From Peptococcaceae bacterium (GTDB lineage: Bacteria; Bacillota; Peptococcia; Peptococcales; Peptococcaceae), in NCBI GenBank assembly GCA_017547685.1, contig JAFYPD010000079.1, forward strand, positions 1-38,906: a stretch of DNA of 38,906 nucleotides, given 5' to 3'. Within the stretch, counting starts at the first letter, position 1. Each line of letters begins with the position of its first letter. This document shows, in pieces, positions 1 through 7,985 of the stretch. The notes beneath the pieces were generated by a model. That model was not told the DNA's origin, did not search any database, and saw only the letters and a list, made by a program, of their open reading frames with translations. The position numbers and the translations under genes are program-made.

Positions 1-49
1 CTTTGTGGTATGTTTTGTATTTGTTCATACTTAATAATACCACAGATTG

Positions 50-71
50 CGGACTCTTCGGAGTCCGTTTT
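50..71 (+). terminator. Intrinsic terminator of a gene left of the window
   Basis: A 7 bp GC-rich stem (CGGACTC / GAGTCCG) closes a UUCG tetraloop and is followed by TTTT. The T-run lies on the plus strand, so it ends a plus-strand transcript that enters from outside the window. Confidence 0.8.
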
Positions 72-85
72 CTGTTTTCCGGCAT

Positions 86-106
86 AAAAATGGAGCCGCT
101 GCTCCA
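86..106 (-). terminator. Intrinsic terminator of the sirtuin gene
   Basis: Read on the minus strand, TGGAGC-AGCG-GCTCCA is followed directly by TTTTT. It lies about 50 bases past the sirtuin stop codon, so the sirtuin appears to end its transcript here and has no downstream partner gene. Confidence 0.7.
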
Positions 107-156
107 TAGATGATTTCTCAATCTATTTTGCAACAGCCCCTTTCTTATTGGTTTTT

Positions 157-1035
157 TCAGATTTTTTTCTGTCGATGCAACCACATCAGCTGCTCTATCA
201 CAATTGCCGCATTCATATTAATGGAGTACGATTTATCTGCAATCGGTTTTGGAATTTCCGGATAGGCAATCTCGATATCACTGTCCGCGTAATCGGCTGT
301 GATGCGGAAAAATTTCACCCGTTCCCGCTCACCGGTGATGCGCTCAAAAGGAACGCGGATAACACCCGGTGAGTTGAAGCCGACACCGATTTCGATGATA
401 CACAGCATGCCGTATTCTGACTGCTGCAGCCATTGCTGATAGCGGGCTTTCTCCTGTTCATACTGCGGGTAATCGCGAAACGCCAGACGGGCCGGCTGAC
501 CGCAATGCGGACAGACTGGCAGATAATCCGGCAGAACAGAGCTGTCATCCGGATTGATATGCTGCAGCATTCGTTCCATTTCCGGCATAAACGGCCAGGC
601 ATCACTGGTACATGCCGCGCTGCAGCAGAGATAATCATAAGAGCCTTGGTACTCAAATAATTGCTTCGGCGGGAACTGATTGCGCAGAAACTGCCGGTCG
701 ACATTGGATGTGATAATATAGTAGTCTTTATTGGTCAGCAGCGCTTTCAACTGCTGATATAACGGAAATGGCGGTGTTTCCACGGCGATACGGTGAATAT
801 GGTCGGCCATGTAGGCCCACTGCTGTGCATCGGTCCAGTCGCGAAAACTGAACATGTGGTATTCACTGTGTCTGCCGCGTGCCGCCCAGTAGGGATACCG
901 CTGCGCAAACATCCGCTCGTCGGCAAAACTCAGCCCTGCAGCAGCGGAAAGCCCTGCCCCGGCACCTATCAGAATAAAATCGGCTGACTGGATGGTATCG
1001 TACAATAATGCGACAGTCGGGTCGATATTCGGCAT
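157..1035 (-). CDS. Sir2-family protein, class M-like (SirTM-type)
   Basis: A 292-residue Sir2 (sirtuin) protein, predicted to bind NAD+ in the cytoplasm. Visible motifs are the nucleotide-binding loop GAGAGLSAAAG (residues 24-34), TSNVD (109-113) and a zinc site made of Cys137 or 138, Cys142, Cys175 and Cys178. The catalytic HG of ordinary deacylases reads QG (Gln130-Gly131). Loss of this His together with a GAGAGLSAAAG loop is typical of class M sirtuins, which are known from staphylococci and streptococci as protein ADP-ribosyltransferases acting on a lipoylated GcvH-like protein. ADP-ribosylation is therefore a more likely activity than deacetylation, but this is inferred. The start at 1035 is chosen because GGAGGAGG lies 7 bases upstream; an ATG 24 bases further upstream has no such site. 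No macrodomain or GcvH-L partner is adjacent, since a terminator follows the gene. Confidence 0.8.
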   Translation of the reverse strand: MPNIDPTVALLYDTIQSADFILIGAGAGLSAAAGLSFADERMFAQRYPYWAARGRHSEYHMFSFRDWTDAQQWAYMADHIHRIAVETPPFPLYQQLKALLTNKDYYIITSNVDRQFLRNQFPPKQLFEYQGSYDYLCCSAACTSDAWPFMPEMERMLQHINPDDSSVLPDYLPVCPHCGQPARLAFRDYPQYEQEKARYQQWLQQSEYGMLCIIEIGVGFNSPGVIRVPFERITGERERVKFFRITADYADSDIEIAYPEIPKPIADKSYSINMNAAIVIEQLMWLHRQKKI

Positions 1036-1191
1036 GCGGATTCCTCCTCCGTATTCCAATTTCCGTCCTGTTTATGCTTTCATTTTATCATAGCCAGGCA
1101 TGTTTGGACAGCAGCGCTGTAAATCTTAACTGGCAGGGACTGGATTTGTTACTTTTTCTAAAAGAACTGAACACAGGGCTATCACAAAACC

Positions 1192-1219
1192 TTGTTATGG
1201 TTATTACATAGCATATTCT
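1192..1219 (+). promoter_or_regulatory. Putative promoter of the efflux operon
   Basis: TTGTTA and TATTCT are separated by 16 bases. Transcription would begin near 1226, just before the AAGGAG at 1229-1234. This agrees with the TTG start at 1244 and not with the ATG at 1220. The match is only moderate. Confidence 0.35.
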
Positions 1220-1243
1220 ATGATGAGGAAGGAGCCGGTTTTT

Positions 1244-3235
1244 TTGGAGAATGATGCAGGAAAGAAAAAAATTGTGATTGCGGCCTGTTCGCTGGCTGTA
1301 GTTGCTATGATTGTCGGAGGATTTTTTTTCTGGCAGAATGGCAGTAAAGCGGATACAAAAATAGCAGCGCGGGAGGAAGTTGTCACCCGTGGCAGTGTTA
1401 TTTCCAGTCTGTCAGAGGAGGGCACCGCATCGGTAGCGACACAGACAACCGGTCTGGATTTAACCGTGACACTGGATGATGATACCAGACTGAAGCTGGA
1501 TGTGGAAGTGGAAGAAGTGCTGGTGCGTGCCGGTGAAAACGTACAGCAGGGAGATGCACTGTTTGTGTTGAACCAGGTGTCCCTGAACAAAGCATTGAAC
1601 ACACTGGATAACGCTTATCAGGAAGCGAGACTGAAAGCGGAGGAAGCACAGATTAATCTGAAGCTGGGAACTGCGGAAGCGGAACAGAAACGACAGGAAA
1701 GTCTGAATGGCGGTAAAGTGGCATCAGGCGTGTATGCAAACACCATAACCGAGATGGAAACCAAGCTGGCCCAGTATAAGAAAAATATGCTGGAAAGCGA
1801 AGAGGATTATGCGGAATATGTGGAATTGCTGGAGCTGTATAATCTGCGTACGGCCACTCGAAACAACATGAAGAGCCTGGTAGATCATTATGAAACGACC
1901 CTGGAAGCGTTAGAAGAGTTTTATGAAGATTATAATGAGACCAATGCGGATTACAAGGCAACCTACAATAATTATAAGAATCAGCTGGAATCTTTAGTAA
2001 CAGAGCTGGAAAAAGCCGAGGCAAATATGGAAGCCTACGAAGGAACGGAAGAGCAGGATAAATACGGTGATGCGTACAACACAGTTGTAGATAAATTTGA
2101 CAATGCGGTTGTAATCATCAATAAATATCAGAATGTGATTGATGAATATGATACGCTGGAAACCCGGATAGAAGATGCACAGACAGCGCTGGAGGAAGCA
2201 AAAGCGGCGTACGACGAATACAACGAGGATTATCAGGATTGGTACGGCAACATGTCTCGCAGCGACCTGGAACGCAAAGTGAATCAGATGGAACTGGATC
2301 TGGAAAATGCCAAATTAAGCTACGAAAATTATCAGCTGCAGTATAACAACAATCTCAACAACGCAGAAGGGGAATTGAATAAAACCACCATTTCTGCAGA
2401 AACAGCAGATTTAGCCTATGAAAGCACAGTCAATAAACTGCAGCAGCAGGTGTTAAGTACCCAACTGACAGCTGATAATCTGTATGATTATGTGGTGGAA
2501 CTGAACAGCTGTCTGCAGGATAATGTCATTTTAGCACCGTGCGACGGACTGATTACCACCATTGCCTTTGAGGCTGGTGATAAAATTGATCTGACCCAGG
2601 ATGTTATCACCATTGCACAGAACGATAGCCTCACCATCAGCTTATCCATCGACCAGGATGATATTACCAATGTATTTCTGGACCAGCAGGCGATGGTAAC
2701 TTTTGATACTTCCAATGAAACCTTCGAGGGCTGGGTGGATGCCATCAGCGTATCGCCAATGGCCATGGGTGCTCCGGTTGTCAACTATACGGTAACTGTA
2801 AAGGTAGAAGGTGAAGGGTTGGAGAACATCTATGAAGGCATGAGCTGTACCGTTGAACTGGTATCTGACCGTGTAGATGATGTGCTGATTGTGCCGAAAC
2901 GGGCCATTACTACCGAAGGCCGCCAGAATTACGTGACTGTGAAGCTGGAAGACGGCACAACCGAAAAACGGGAAGTGACGCTGGGCTTTACGGATGGCAG
3001 CAGCTATGAAGTAAAATCGGGGCTGGCTGAAGGAGAAACGGTTTTAATTGAAAGTCAGATTAACCGTAATTCCGGTAACGCCGAGATTACAAGCGGCGGC
3101 CAGCCCGGTAATATGCCGGAAGGTATGGAACTGCCATCGGGCGGTCAGATGCCATCCGGCGGATTCTCTTCCAGCGGTGAATTTCCGGCTGGTTTTGAAG
3201 GAGGCATGCCGAGTGGCGCTCCAGGAAATTCTTAA
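1244..3235 (+). CDS. HlyD/MacA-type efflux periplasmic adaptor subunit
   Basis: Membrane-fusion (adaptor) subunit of a MacAB-type ABC efflux system. It should link the permease encoded next to the cell envelope exterior. A single N-terminal membrane segment (about residues 11-33) is followed by a split biotinyl-lipoyl-like domain (first half with VRAGENVQQGDALFVL, second half with APCDGLITTIAFEAGDKI), an unusually long coiled-coil hairpin between the halves (roughly residues 105-385), a beta-barrel part, and a Met/Gly/Pro/Ser-rich C-terminal tail of about 45 residues. I chose the TTG at 1244 because AAGGAG sits 9 bases upstream; an in-frame ATG at 1220 lacks a ribosome site. The 3' end overlaps the permease gene by 23 bases. 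At 663 residues it is much longer than classical MacA because of the coiled coil. The substrate is unknown. Confidence 0.85.
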   Translation: MENDAGKKKIVIAACSLAVVAMIVGGFFFWQNGSKADTKIAAREEVVTRGSVISSLSEEGTASVATQTTGLDLTVTLDDDTRLKLDVEVEEVLVRAGENVQQGDALFVLNQVSLNKALNTLDNAYQEARLKAEEAQINLKLGTAEAEQKRQESLNGGKVASGVYANTITEMETKLAQYKKNMLESEEDYAEYVELLELYNLRTATRNNMKSLVDHYETTLEALEEFYEDYNETNADYKATYNNYKNQLESLVTELEKAEANMEAYEGTEEQDKYGDAYNTVVDKFDNAVVIINKYQNVIDEYDTLETRIEDAQTALEEAKAAYDEYNEDYQDWYGNMSRSDLERKVNQMELDLENAKLSYENYQLQYNNNLNNAEGELNKTTISAETADLAYESTVNKLQQQVLSTQLTADNLYDYVVELNSCLQDNVILAPCDGLITTIAFEAGDKIDLTQDVITIAQNDSLTISLSIDQDDITNVFLDQQAMVTFDTSNETFEGWVDAISVSPMAMGAPVVNYTVTVKVEGEGLENIYEGMSCTVELVSDRVDDVLIVPKRAITTEGRQNYVTVKLEDGTTEKREVTLGFTDGSSYEVKSGLAEGETVLIESQINRNSGNAEITSGGQPGNMPEGMELPSGGQMPSGGFSSSGEFPAGFEGGMPSGAPGNS

Positions 3236-4574
3236 TTTAGTATGGATTAATATTAAAGGAAACAAATCAAAAGTTCTGCTGACCTCGCTGGGTATTATTG
3301 TCGGGGCGGCCACTATTGTAATTGTTATTGCGATTGGGCTGGGCGGCCAGAAGGACGTACAGGAGCAGTTTAAAAACCTGAATGCCGGTACTGTTACCAT
3401 TGCGGATAACAGCGGGAGTTCTTCCGGCGGTATGGGACGAATGCCGAGTTTCAGCGGCGGTATGCCGTCAGGCGGCGGAAGTCGGAGCGGAGGCGGACGA
3501 AGCAGCGGAATGCCGAGTTTCAGTGGAGGAAGTATGCCGAGTTTCGGCAGCGGTGGATTTCCGGCCTTTCCCGGTATGATGGGCGGTGTGCAGCAGATTA
3601 AGAAAACAACGTTCACGGAAGAGGACGTCGAAGAACTGACATGGTTTATTCCGAATATTGAAACCATCACGCTTTTGATAAATGGCAGCGGTGATGTGGA
3701 GGGCGGTATACTGGAAGAAGAACTGTCCACTACCGTTGTGGGCGCTACCAGTGAATATGTGGACATCAGTAATCTGGGACTGCTGACAGGTGATTTTTTT
3801 ACCGAGGCAGAGAATGAAGATCTGGAGCGTGTGGCGGTACTGGGATATGACACCGCTGTCAGTATCTTTGAAAATGTGTACGATGCCTACGGAAGCCAGA
3901 TTAACATCAACAGCAAAAAATACACCGTAATCGGTGTGCTGACCGAAACAGGATCTACAGTGTCCGATATCACTCTGGACAGTGCCATTTTTGTACCATA
4001 CAACAGTGCCGTGAAATATGTGGTAGGGCAAAATGCTTCCCCGAAAATTGTGGCGGTTGTAGAAGACGTGAATGAGATTGAAACGACAATCCTTAATATA
4101 GAAACACTGCTGACAGAAATGTATCCGAACGGGAGTTTTTCGGTTGCGAATGCCGGCAGCCAGGTGGCGGCCAGCCAGAAGTCGGCAGATACCATGTCGA
4201 TTCTGTTGATTGCGGTAGCCAGTGTGGTGTTTGTGGTAGGCGGTATCGGTATTATGAATGTGCTGTTTGTGTCGGTAAAAGAACGCACCAGAGAAATCGG
4301 GATTCTGAAAGCATTGGGAAGCTCCAGGAAAGATATTCTGCTGCAGTTCCTGCTGGAAGCTAATTTTATCAGTATTTTTGGCGGGATTGTCGGAGTCATG
4401 GCTGGTTATCTGCTCATGCCGGTGGTGCGGCTGTCGGGCATGAGTGTGGTGGCTTCCACGTCAGCTTCGGTGGTAGCGCTACTGTTTGCCATTGTTACTG
4501 GCACCCTGTTTGGCTTTTATCCGGCCTGGCAGGCAGCCTGCCTGAAACCAATCGATGCGTTGAATCATGAATAA
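3213..4574 (+). CDS. MacB-like ABC transporter permease (FtsX family)
   Basis: Membrane permease of 453 residues with MacB_PCD/FtsX architecture: one N-terminal membrane helix (about 22-42), a large extracytoplasmic domain, and three C-terminal helices beginning near residue 330, with the family signature KERTREIGILKALG after the second helix. Unlike proteobacterial MacB the ATPase is a separate gene, as is usual in Bacillota. The start is a GTG inside the end of the adaptor gene, with AAGGAGG 8 bases upstream; no convincing earlier start exists. Residues 67-125 form a low-complexity Gly/Ser/Met/Pro insert with repeated MPSF and MPSGG words, echoing the tail of the adaptor. The gene is translationally coupled to its neighbours. 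Confidence 0.88.
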   Translation: MALQEILNLVWINIKGNKSKVLLTSLGIIVGAATIVIVIAIGLGGQKDVQEQFKNLNAGTVTIADNSGSSSGGMGRMPSFSGGMPSGGGSRSGGGRSSGMPSFSGGSMPSFGSGGFPAFPGMMGGVQQIKKTTFTEEDVEELTWFIPNIETITLLINGSGDVEGGILEEELSTTVVGATSEYVDISNLGLLTGDFFTEAENEDLERVAVLGYDTAVSIFENVYDAYGSQININSKKYTVIGVLTETGSTVSDITLDSAIFVPYNSAVKYVVGQNASPKIVAVVEDVNEIETTILNIETLLTEMYPNGSFSVANAGSQVAASQKSADTMSILLIAVASVVFVVGGIGIMNVLFVSVKERTREIGILKALGSSRKDILLQFLLEANFISIFGGIVGVMAGYLLMPVVRLSGMSVVASTSASVVALLFAIVTGTLFGFYPAWQAACLKPIDALNHE

Positions 4575-4584
4575 GGAGGCTGTT

Positions 4585-5286
4585 ATGGAACCATTATTGC
4601 GTTTAGAACAGATTAATAAATCATACAGTCTGGGCAGTGAACAAGTGCAGGTGTTGTTTGATATCAGCCTTACGGTAAACCGCGGCGACTTTATTGCCAT
4701 TCAGGGGCCCTCCGGTTCCGGGAAATCCACACTGATGAATATCATTGGCTGTATGGATACGGCTGACAGCGGCCGCTATTTCCTGAGCGGCGAGGCTGTG
4801 CATGAGGCGACGGATGCCCGGATGACTCGGCTGCGCAATCAGTACATCGGGTTTATCTTTCAGAAATATCAGCTGGTTCCCAAATATGATGTACTGCAGA
4901 ACGTGATTATGCCGCTGCTGATTCGCGGTGTACCACGCAAAGACGCCATCGAAATTGCCAGCGAGAAGCTGCGGCTGCTTGGCATGCGTGACCGGATGCA
5001 CCACAAGCCGAGCGAACTGTCCGGCGGGCAGCAGCAGCGTGTATCCATCGCTCGTGCTCTTGTGGGTGATCCGGCCATTCTGCTGGCCGATGAGCCGACC
5101 GGTGCGCTGGATTCCAGAACTGGTCAGGATGTATTAAAGCTGTTTCAGGAACTGAATGATATGGGCAACACTATTCTGATGATTACCCATGACCCGACCG
5201 TCGGCCAGAAAGCAAAACAGATTGTCCGTATTATTGACGGACGATTATATACGAGACAGGATACCCTTCCTGTATCTCCTTCATAA
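4585..5286 (+). CDS. ABC transporter ATP-binding protein (MacB/LolD type)
   Basis: Cytoplasmic ATPase of 233 residues that powers the preceding permease. It has Walker A GPSGSGKST, the Q-loop FQKYQLVP, the ABC signature LSGGQQQR, Walker B ILLADEPTGALD and the switch His in MITHDP. The sequence belongs to the MacB/LolD/FtsE-like group that pairs with FtsX-fold permeases. AAGGAGG lies 5 bases before the ATG at 4585, so this start is preferred over the ATG at 4567, which overlaps the permease stop. It is the last gene of the three-gene operon. The next 220 bases hold no clear terminator. Confidence 0.92.
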   Translation: MEPLLRLEQINKSYSLGSEQVQVLFDISLTVNRGDFIAIQGPSGSGKSTLMNIIGCMDTADSGRYFLSGEAVHEATDARMTRLRNQYIGFIFQKYQLVPKYDVLQNVIMPLLIRGVPRKDAIEIASEKLRLLGMRDRMHHKPSELSGGQQQRVSIARALVGDPAILLADEPTGALDSRTGQDVLKLFQELNDMGNTILMITHDPTVGQKAKQIVRIIDGRLYTRQDTLPVSPS

Positions 5287-5405
5287 TTGTATGCGTAATT
5301 GTATGGTTCTGTGAGAGCAATACAGGCGATAGTTCTATTTCGGTATCGGCTTGTATGACCTATTAGAAATATTTTTAGATTGCAAAAAGAATGTTTTTCA
5401 GCATT

Positions 5406-5458
5406 TTGGAAAATAATTGTCGATATACTTATTATTGCGGTAAGAAAAATCGATTTTT
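5406..5458 (+). promoter_or_regulatory. Putative promoter plus palindromic operator of the HTH gene
   Basis: TTGGAA and TATTAT are 18 bases apart (5406-5411, 5430-5435). Immediately downstream, 5445-5458 is a perfect 14 bp palindrome, AAAAATCGATTTTT. Its place at the expected transcription start, 50 bases before an HTH regulator gene, suggests an autoregulatory operator. The regulator and the site have not been linked by any direct evidence. Confidence 0.35.
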
Positions 5459-5508
5459 GTGATACCTTCATTCGCGGATAAGAAACAAGACAGAAAGGAA
5501 TCTGTGAA

Positions 5509-5814
5509 ATGAAGATTTATGCGTATCATGGAAAGAAAAATGTATGTGGACAGCGTGTACGGGAACTGCGAAAAGAAAGAAAAATCACACAGACAGAGTT
5601 TGCGGCAAGATTACAGATTTGTGATGTCTGGCTGGATCAGAAGGCTATTAGCCGAATTGAACTGGAGGACCGTGTGGTGGGCGACTATGAATTGTGGGCG
5701 ATGGCAACGGTACTGCAGGTAGATATGAAAGAGCTGCTGCAGTCCATGCCGGTGATTGAACTGCCGGAACAAATGAAGCATGGGGCAGATGCAGAGACAG
5801 TGCAGCAGGGATGA
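5509..5814 (+). CDS. XRE-family HTH transcriptional regulator
   Basis: Small DNA-binding protein of 101 residues with one Cro/C1-type helix-turn-helix at about residues 13-75 (RVRELRKERKITQTEFAARL, then the recognition helix around KAISRIE). The spacing between helices is slightly expanded (CDVWLDQ), a form often seen in short chromosomal regulators of gut Bacillota. No other domain is present. AAAGGA lies 9 bases before the ATG. It stands alone between the efflux operon and the his operon, and its target is unknown. A perfect palindrome just upstream may be its own operator. Confidence 0.8.
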   Translation: MKIYAYHGKKNVCGQRVRELRKERKITQTEFAARLQICDVWLDQKAISRIELEDRVVGDYELWAMATVLQVDMKELLQSMPVIELPEQMKHGADAETVQQG

Positions 5815-5833
5815 CAGAAAAATAACACGGAAG

Positions 5834-5935
5834 CCGGGACAAAGCTTAACTGGAAACTGGAACTAGCATAGCATATTTCCAAGAGGGGGAAATGATACTA
5901 TGCCGCTTCTGGAATGTATTCTGTTTTTGTCCCGG
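5834..5935 (+). ncRNA. Candidate structured RNA / elaborate terminator before the his operon
   Basis: The region folds into a long interrupted hairpin. The outer stem is CCGGGACAAA (5834-5843) with TTTGTCCCGG (5926-5935), 10 bp and perfect. The inner stems are GCATAG (5866-5871) with CTATGC (5898-5903) and ATTTCC (5875-5880) with GGAAAT (5888-5893), closing a purine loop AAGAGGG. It lies 3' of the HTH gene and upstream of the his promoter, so it may be a transcript end or a separate RNA. I do not recognise a known riboswitch or T-box motif in it. Confidence 0.4.
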
Positions 5936-5997
5936 TCTTTGTGTTTATAAAGGAAAAAATCCTGCAAAAATTTTTTATAGGAATTTACATATTTTAT

Positions 5998-6026
5998 TTG
6001 CATATACTACTTTAACGTGTTAAAAT
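5998..6026 (+). promoter_or_regulatory. his operon promoter with overlapping palindrome
   Basis: TTGCAT (5998-6003) and TAAAAT (6021-6026) are 17 bases apart. The palindrome TTTAAC-GT-GTTAAA (6011-6024) covers the -10 element, a typical repressor position. The leader to hisZ is about 38 bases, too short for a T-box or a classical His leader peptide, so control is probably at initiation. Confidence 0.55.
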
Positions 6027-6070
6027 GATAAAGTAAACGAGATTCGAATTTCAATAAACAGGTGAGAGTT

Positions 6071-7267
6071 ATGAAACGTTATGATAAAGTGACGCCGGAA
6101 GGCACAAAAGATTATTTGTTTGATGAATGCAGTCGTCGCTCCCGCGTGACTGGTATCTTGAAAGATATTTTTAAAGCCCGCGGCTATCGCCGTGTGATGA
6201 CACCGACCATTGAGTTCTACGACGTGTTCGGTGCATCCGCTGCCTATCTGCCGCAGGAGAACATGTACAAACTGATGGACCAGAAGGGCCGCCTGATGGT
6301 ACTGTGCCCGGACGGAACCATCCCGATTGCACGGCTGTGTGCGACCCGGCTGACGCAAATGGAAATGCCGCTGCGCTTGTATTACAGCCACAATGTTTAT
6401 CGCATGGCAAACGGTCTGCGCGGTCGCAGCAGTGAAATTTATCAGTGCGGGGTGGAACTGATTGGCAGCGGCTCGGTGCGCAGCGATTTGGAGATTTTAG
6501 AGATGGCAGCCAGCAGCCTAGAAAATATCAGCGGCGGCAGCGGCTATCGGCTGGAAATCTGCCATATTGGCTATTTCAAAGCGCTGATGGACAGTCTGGG
6601 CGCTGATGAGGAAACCCGTGAAGAAATCCGTTATCATATTGAACAGAAAAATTTTGCTTCCTTAAATGATTTGCTGGAGCAGTTCCCGGATAACAAAGCG
6701 GCTGTTGCGCTGAAATATCTGCCTCGCTTATTCGGCGGGGAGGAAGTGTTTGAACAGGCCTACGCATTGTTTGATGATGAGAACGCCCGCCAGAGCCTGA
6801 ACTATCTGCAGACCATTTACAGCAGCCTGCAGCAGCTGGGATTAGGCGATAACGTGATTATTGACCTGGGGCTGGTAAACCAGGCCGAATACTATACCGG
6901 TATCATTTTCCGCGGATATTTCAATGAAGTAGGTGAACCGGTGCTGTCCGGCGGCCGGTACGATAATCTACTCAGCGATTTCGGGGCAGCACAGCCTGCC
7001 ACAGGGTTTGCGGTCAATGTAGATCTGGCCAGCAATGTGGTGGAAAAACATCCGCCGCTGACAGCTGACGTGCTGGTGATGGCGGCCAGCGATGAATATC
7101 TGGTAAAAGCGGTGCTGTACCGGAAACAGCTGATTGCCAGAGGGCAGGTTGCCGAAAACTGTGTGCTGGATGACCGCGAGGCAGCCATCGCGTATGCAGA
7201 GCGCTGCGGAATCGGTCAGGTGCATATTATTGGAAAAACAACGGAGATTATTGATATTGAATCATAA
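6071..7267 (+). CDS. hisZ: ATP phosphoribosyltransferase regulatory subunit HisZ
   Basis: Regulatory partner (398 residues) of the short-form HisG. HisZ is a catalytically inactive histidyl-tRNA synthetase paralogue that forms a hetero-octamer with HisG and passes on histidine feedback inhibition. The class II synthetase core is visible: motif 2 region with YRMANGLRGRSSEIYQCGVE, and a motif 3 region ending LSGGRYDNLLSDFG. The start is the ATG at 6071 with AGGTGAG upstream; a GTG 9 bases earlier overlaps the ribosome site. It is the first gene of the ten-gene histidine operon and is 31 bases upstream of hisG. Confidence 0.92.
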   Translation: MKRYDKVTPEGTKDYLFDECSRRSRVTGILKDIFKARGYRRVMTPTIEFYDVFGASAAYLPQENMYKLMDQKGRLMVLCPDGTIPIARLCATRLTQMEMPLRLYYSHNVYRMANGLRGRSSEIYQCGVELIGSGSVRSDLEILEMAASSLENISGGSGYRLEICHIGYFKALMDSLGADEETREEIRYHIEQKNFASLNDLLEQFPDNKAAVALKYLPRLFGGEEVFEQAYALFDDENARQSLNYLQTIYSSLQQLGLGDNVIIDLGLVNQAEYYTGIIFRGYFNEVGEPVLSGGRYDNLLSDFGAAQPATGFAVNVDLASNVVEKHPPLTADVLVMAASDEYLVKAVLYRKQLIARGQVAENCVLDDREAAIAYAERCGIGQVHIIGKTTEIIDIES

Positions 7268-7298
7268 GAGAATTGATATAGAAAAGCAGGGGAAAAAC

Positions 7299-7985
7299 AT
7301 GAAACCAATTCGGATTGCGCTCACAAAAGGGCGTTTAGAAGAAAAAAGTATTGAGATGTTTGAACAATTGGGATATGATTGCTCCGAGGTGCGAAATAAA
7401 GGTAGACGACTGGTGCTGCCGATTAAAAATGCTAACATTGAAATCATTCTGGCAAAAGCAGCTGATGTTATCACGTATGTGGAGAATGGTGTCTGCGATC
7501 TGGGTGTGGTTGGCAAAGATACCATCATGGAGGCAGGCGGTACCTTTTACGAAGTGGCAGATCTGGGATTTGGCCGCTGCAGATTTGCACTGGCTCTGCC
7601 AGCAGGTGTGGATTTTTATGAAGGCTATCACACCCGCTGTATCGCCAGCAAATATGTGAATGTAACCCGCAATTATTTTGAAAAGAAAAACATGGACGTG
7701 GACATCGTAAAAATCGAAGGGTCGGTAGAACTGGCTCCGATTTTAGGATTATCCGATGCCATTGTCGATATCGTGGAGACAGGTACAACCCTGAAGGAAA
7801 ACGGCCTGGTGGTGGCAGAGGAAGTGGCTCAGGTCAGCGCCCGTTTAATCGTCAATATTGCCAGCATGAAGCTGCGCAAAGCGGAAATCGATGAACTGAT
7901 TATAAAAATTGAATCCTATGTAAAGGAAAGAGACGCGCAGAAAAAAGCAAAAGAAGCGCAGGAGAAAGGAACGGAGCAGGCATGA
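7299..7985 (+). CDS. hisG: ATP phosphoribosyltransferase, short form
   Basis: First enzyme of histidine synthesis: ATP + PRPP gives phosphoribosyl-ATP. It has 228 residues and so is a short HisG lacking the C-terminal regulatory domain, in agreement with hisZ next door. Family features are the N-terminal IALTKGRLEEKSIEMFEQLG, the periplasmic-binding-like core (DLGVVGKDTI), and the PRPP-binding segment around VDIVETGTTLKENGL. The ATG at 7299 follows AGGGG in CAGGGGAAAAAC; an open frame extends 165 bases upstream into hisZ but matches nothing. The C-terminal ~20 residues are charged and rich in Lys/Glu/Ala. It overlaps hisD by 4 bases. Confidence 0.95.
   Translation: MKPIRIALTKGRLEEKSIEMFEQLGYDCSEVRNKGRRLVLPIKNANIEIILAKAADVITYVENGVCDLGVVGKDTIMEAGGTFYEVADLGFGRCRFALALPAGVDFYEGYHTRCIASKYVNVTRNYFEKKNMDVDIVKIEGSVELAPILGLSDAIVDIVETGTTLKENGLVVAEEVAQVSARLIVNIASMKLRKAEIDELIIKIESYVKERDAQKKAKEAQEKGTEQA

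Noticed and set aside
3044..3853. A 269-codon minus-strand ORF opposite the permease
   Set aside because: It mirrors the low-complexity Gly/Ser/Met region and has no start context or family features.
5892..6023. A 43-codon ORF upstream of hisZ, starting MILCRFW, considered as a his leader peptide
   Set aside because: It has a single His codon, runs through the his promoter and palindrome, and overlaps the stem structure; it cannot act as a classical His-rich leader.
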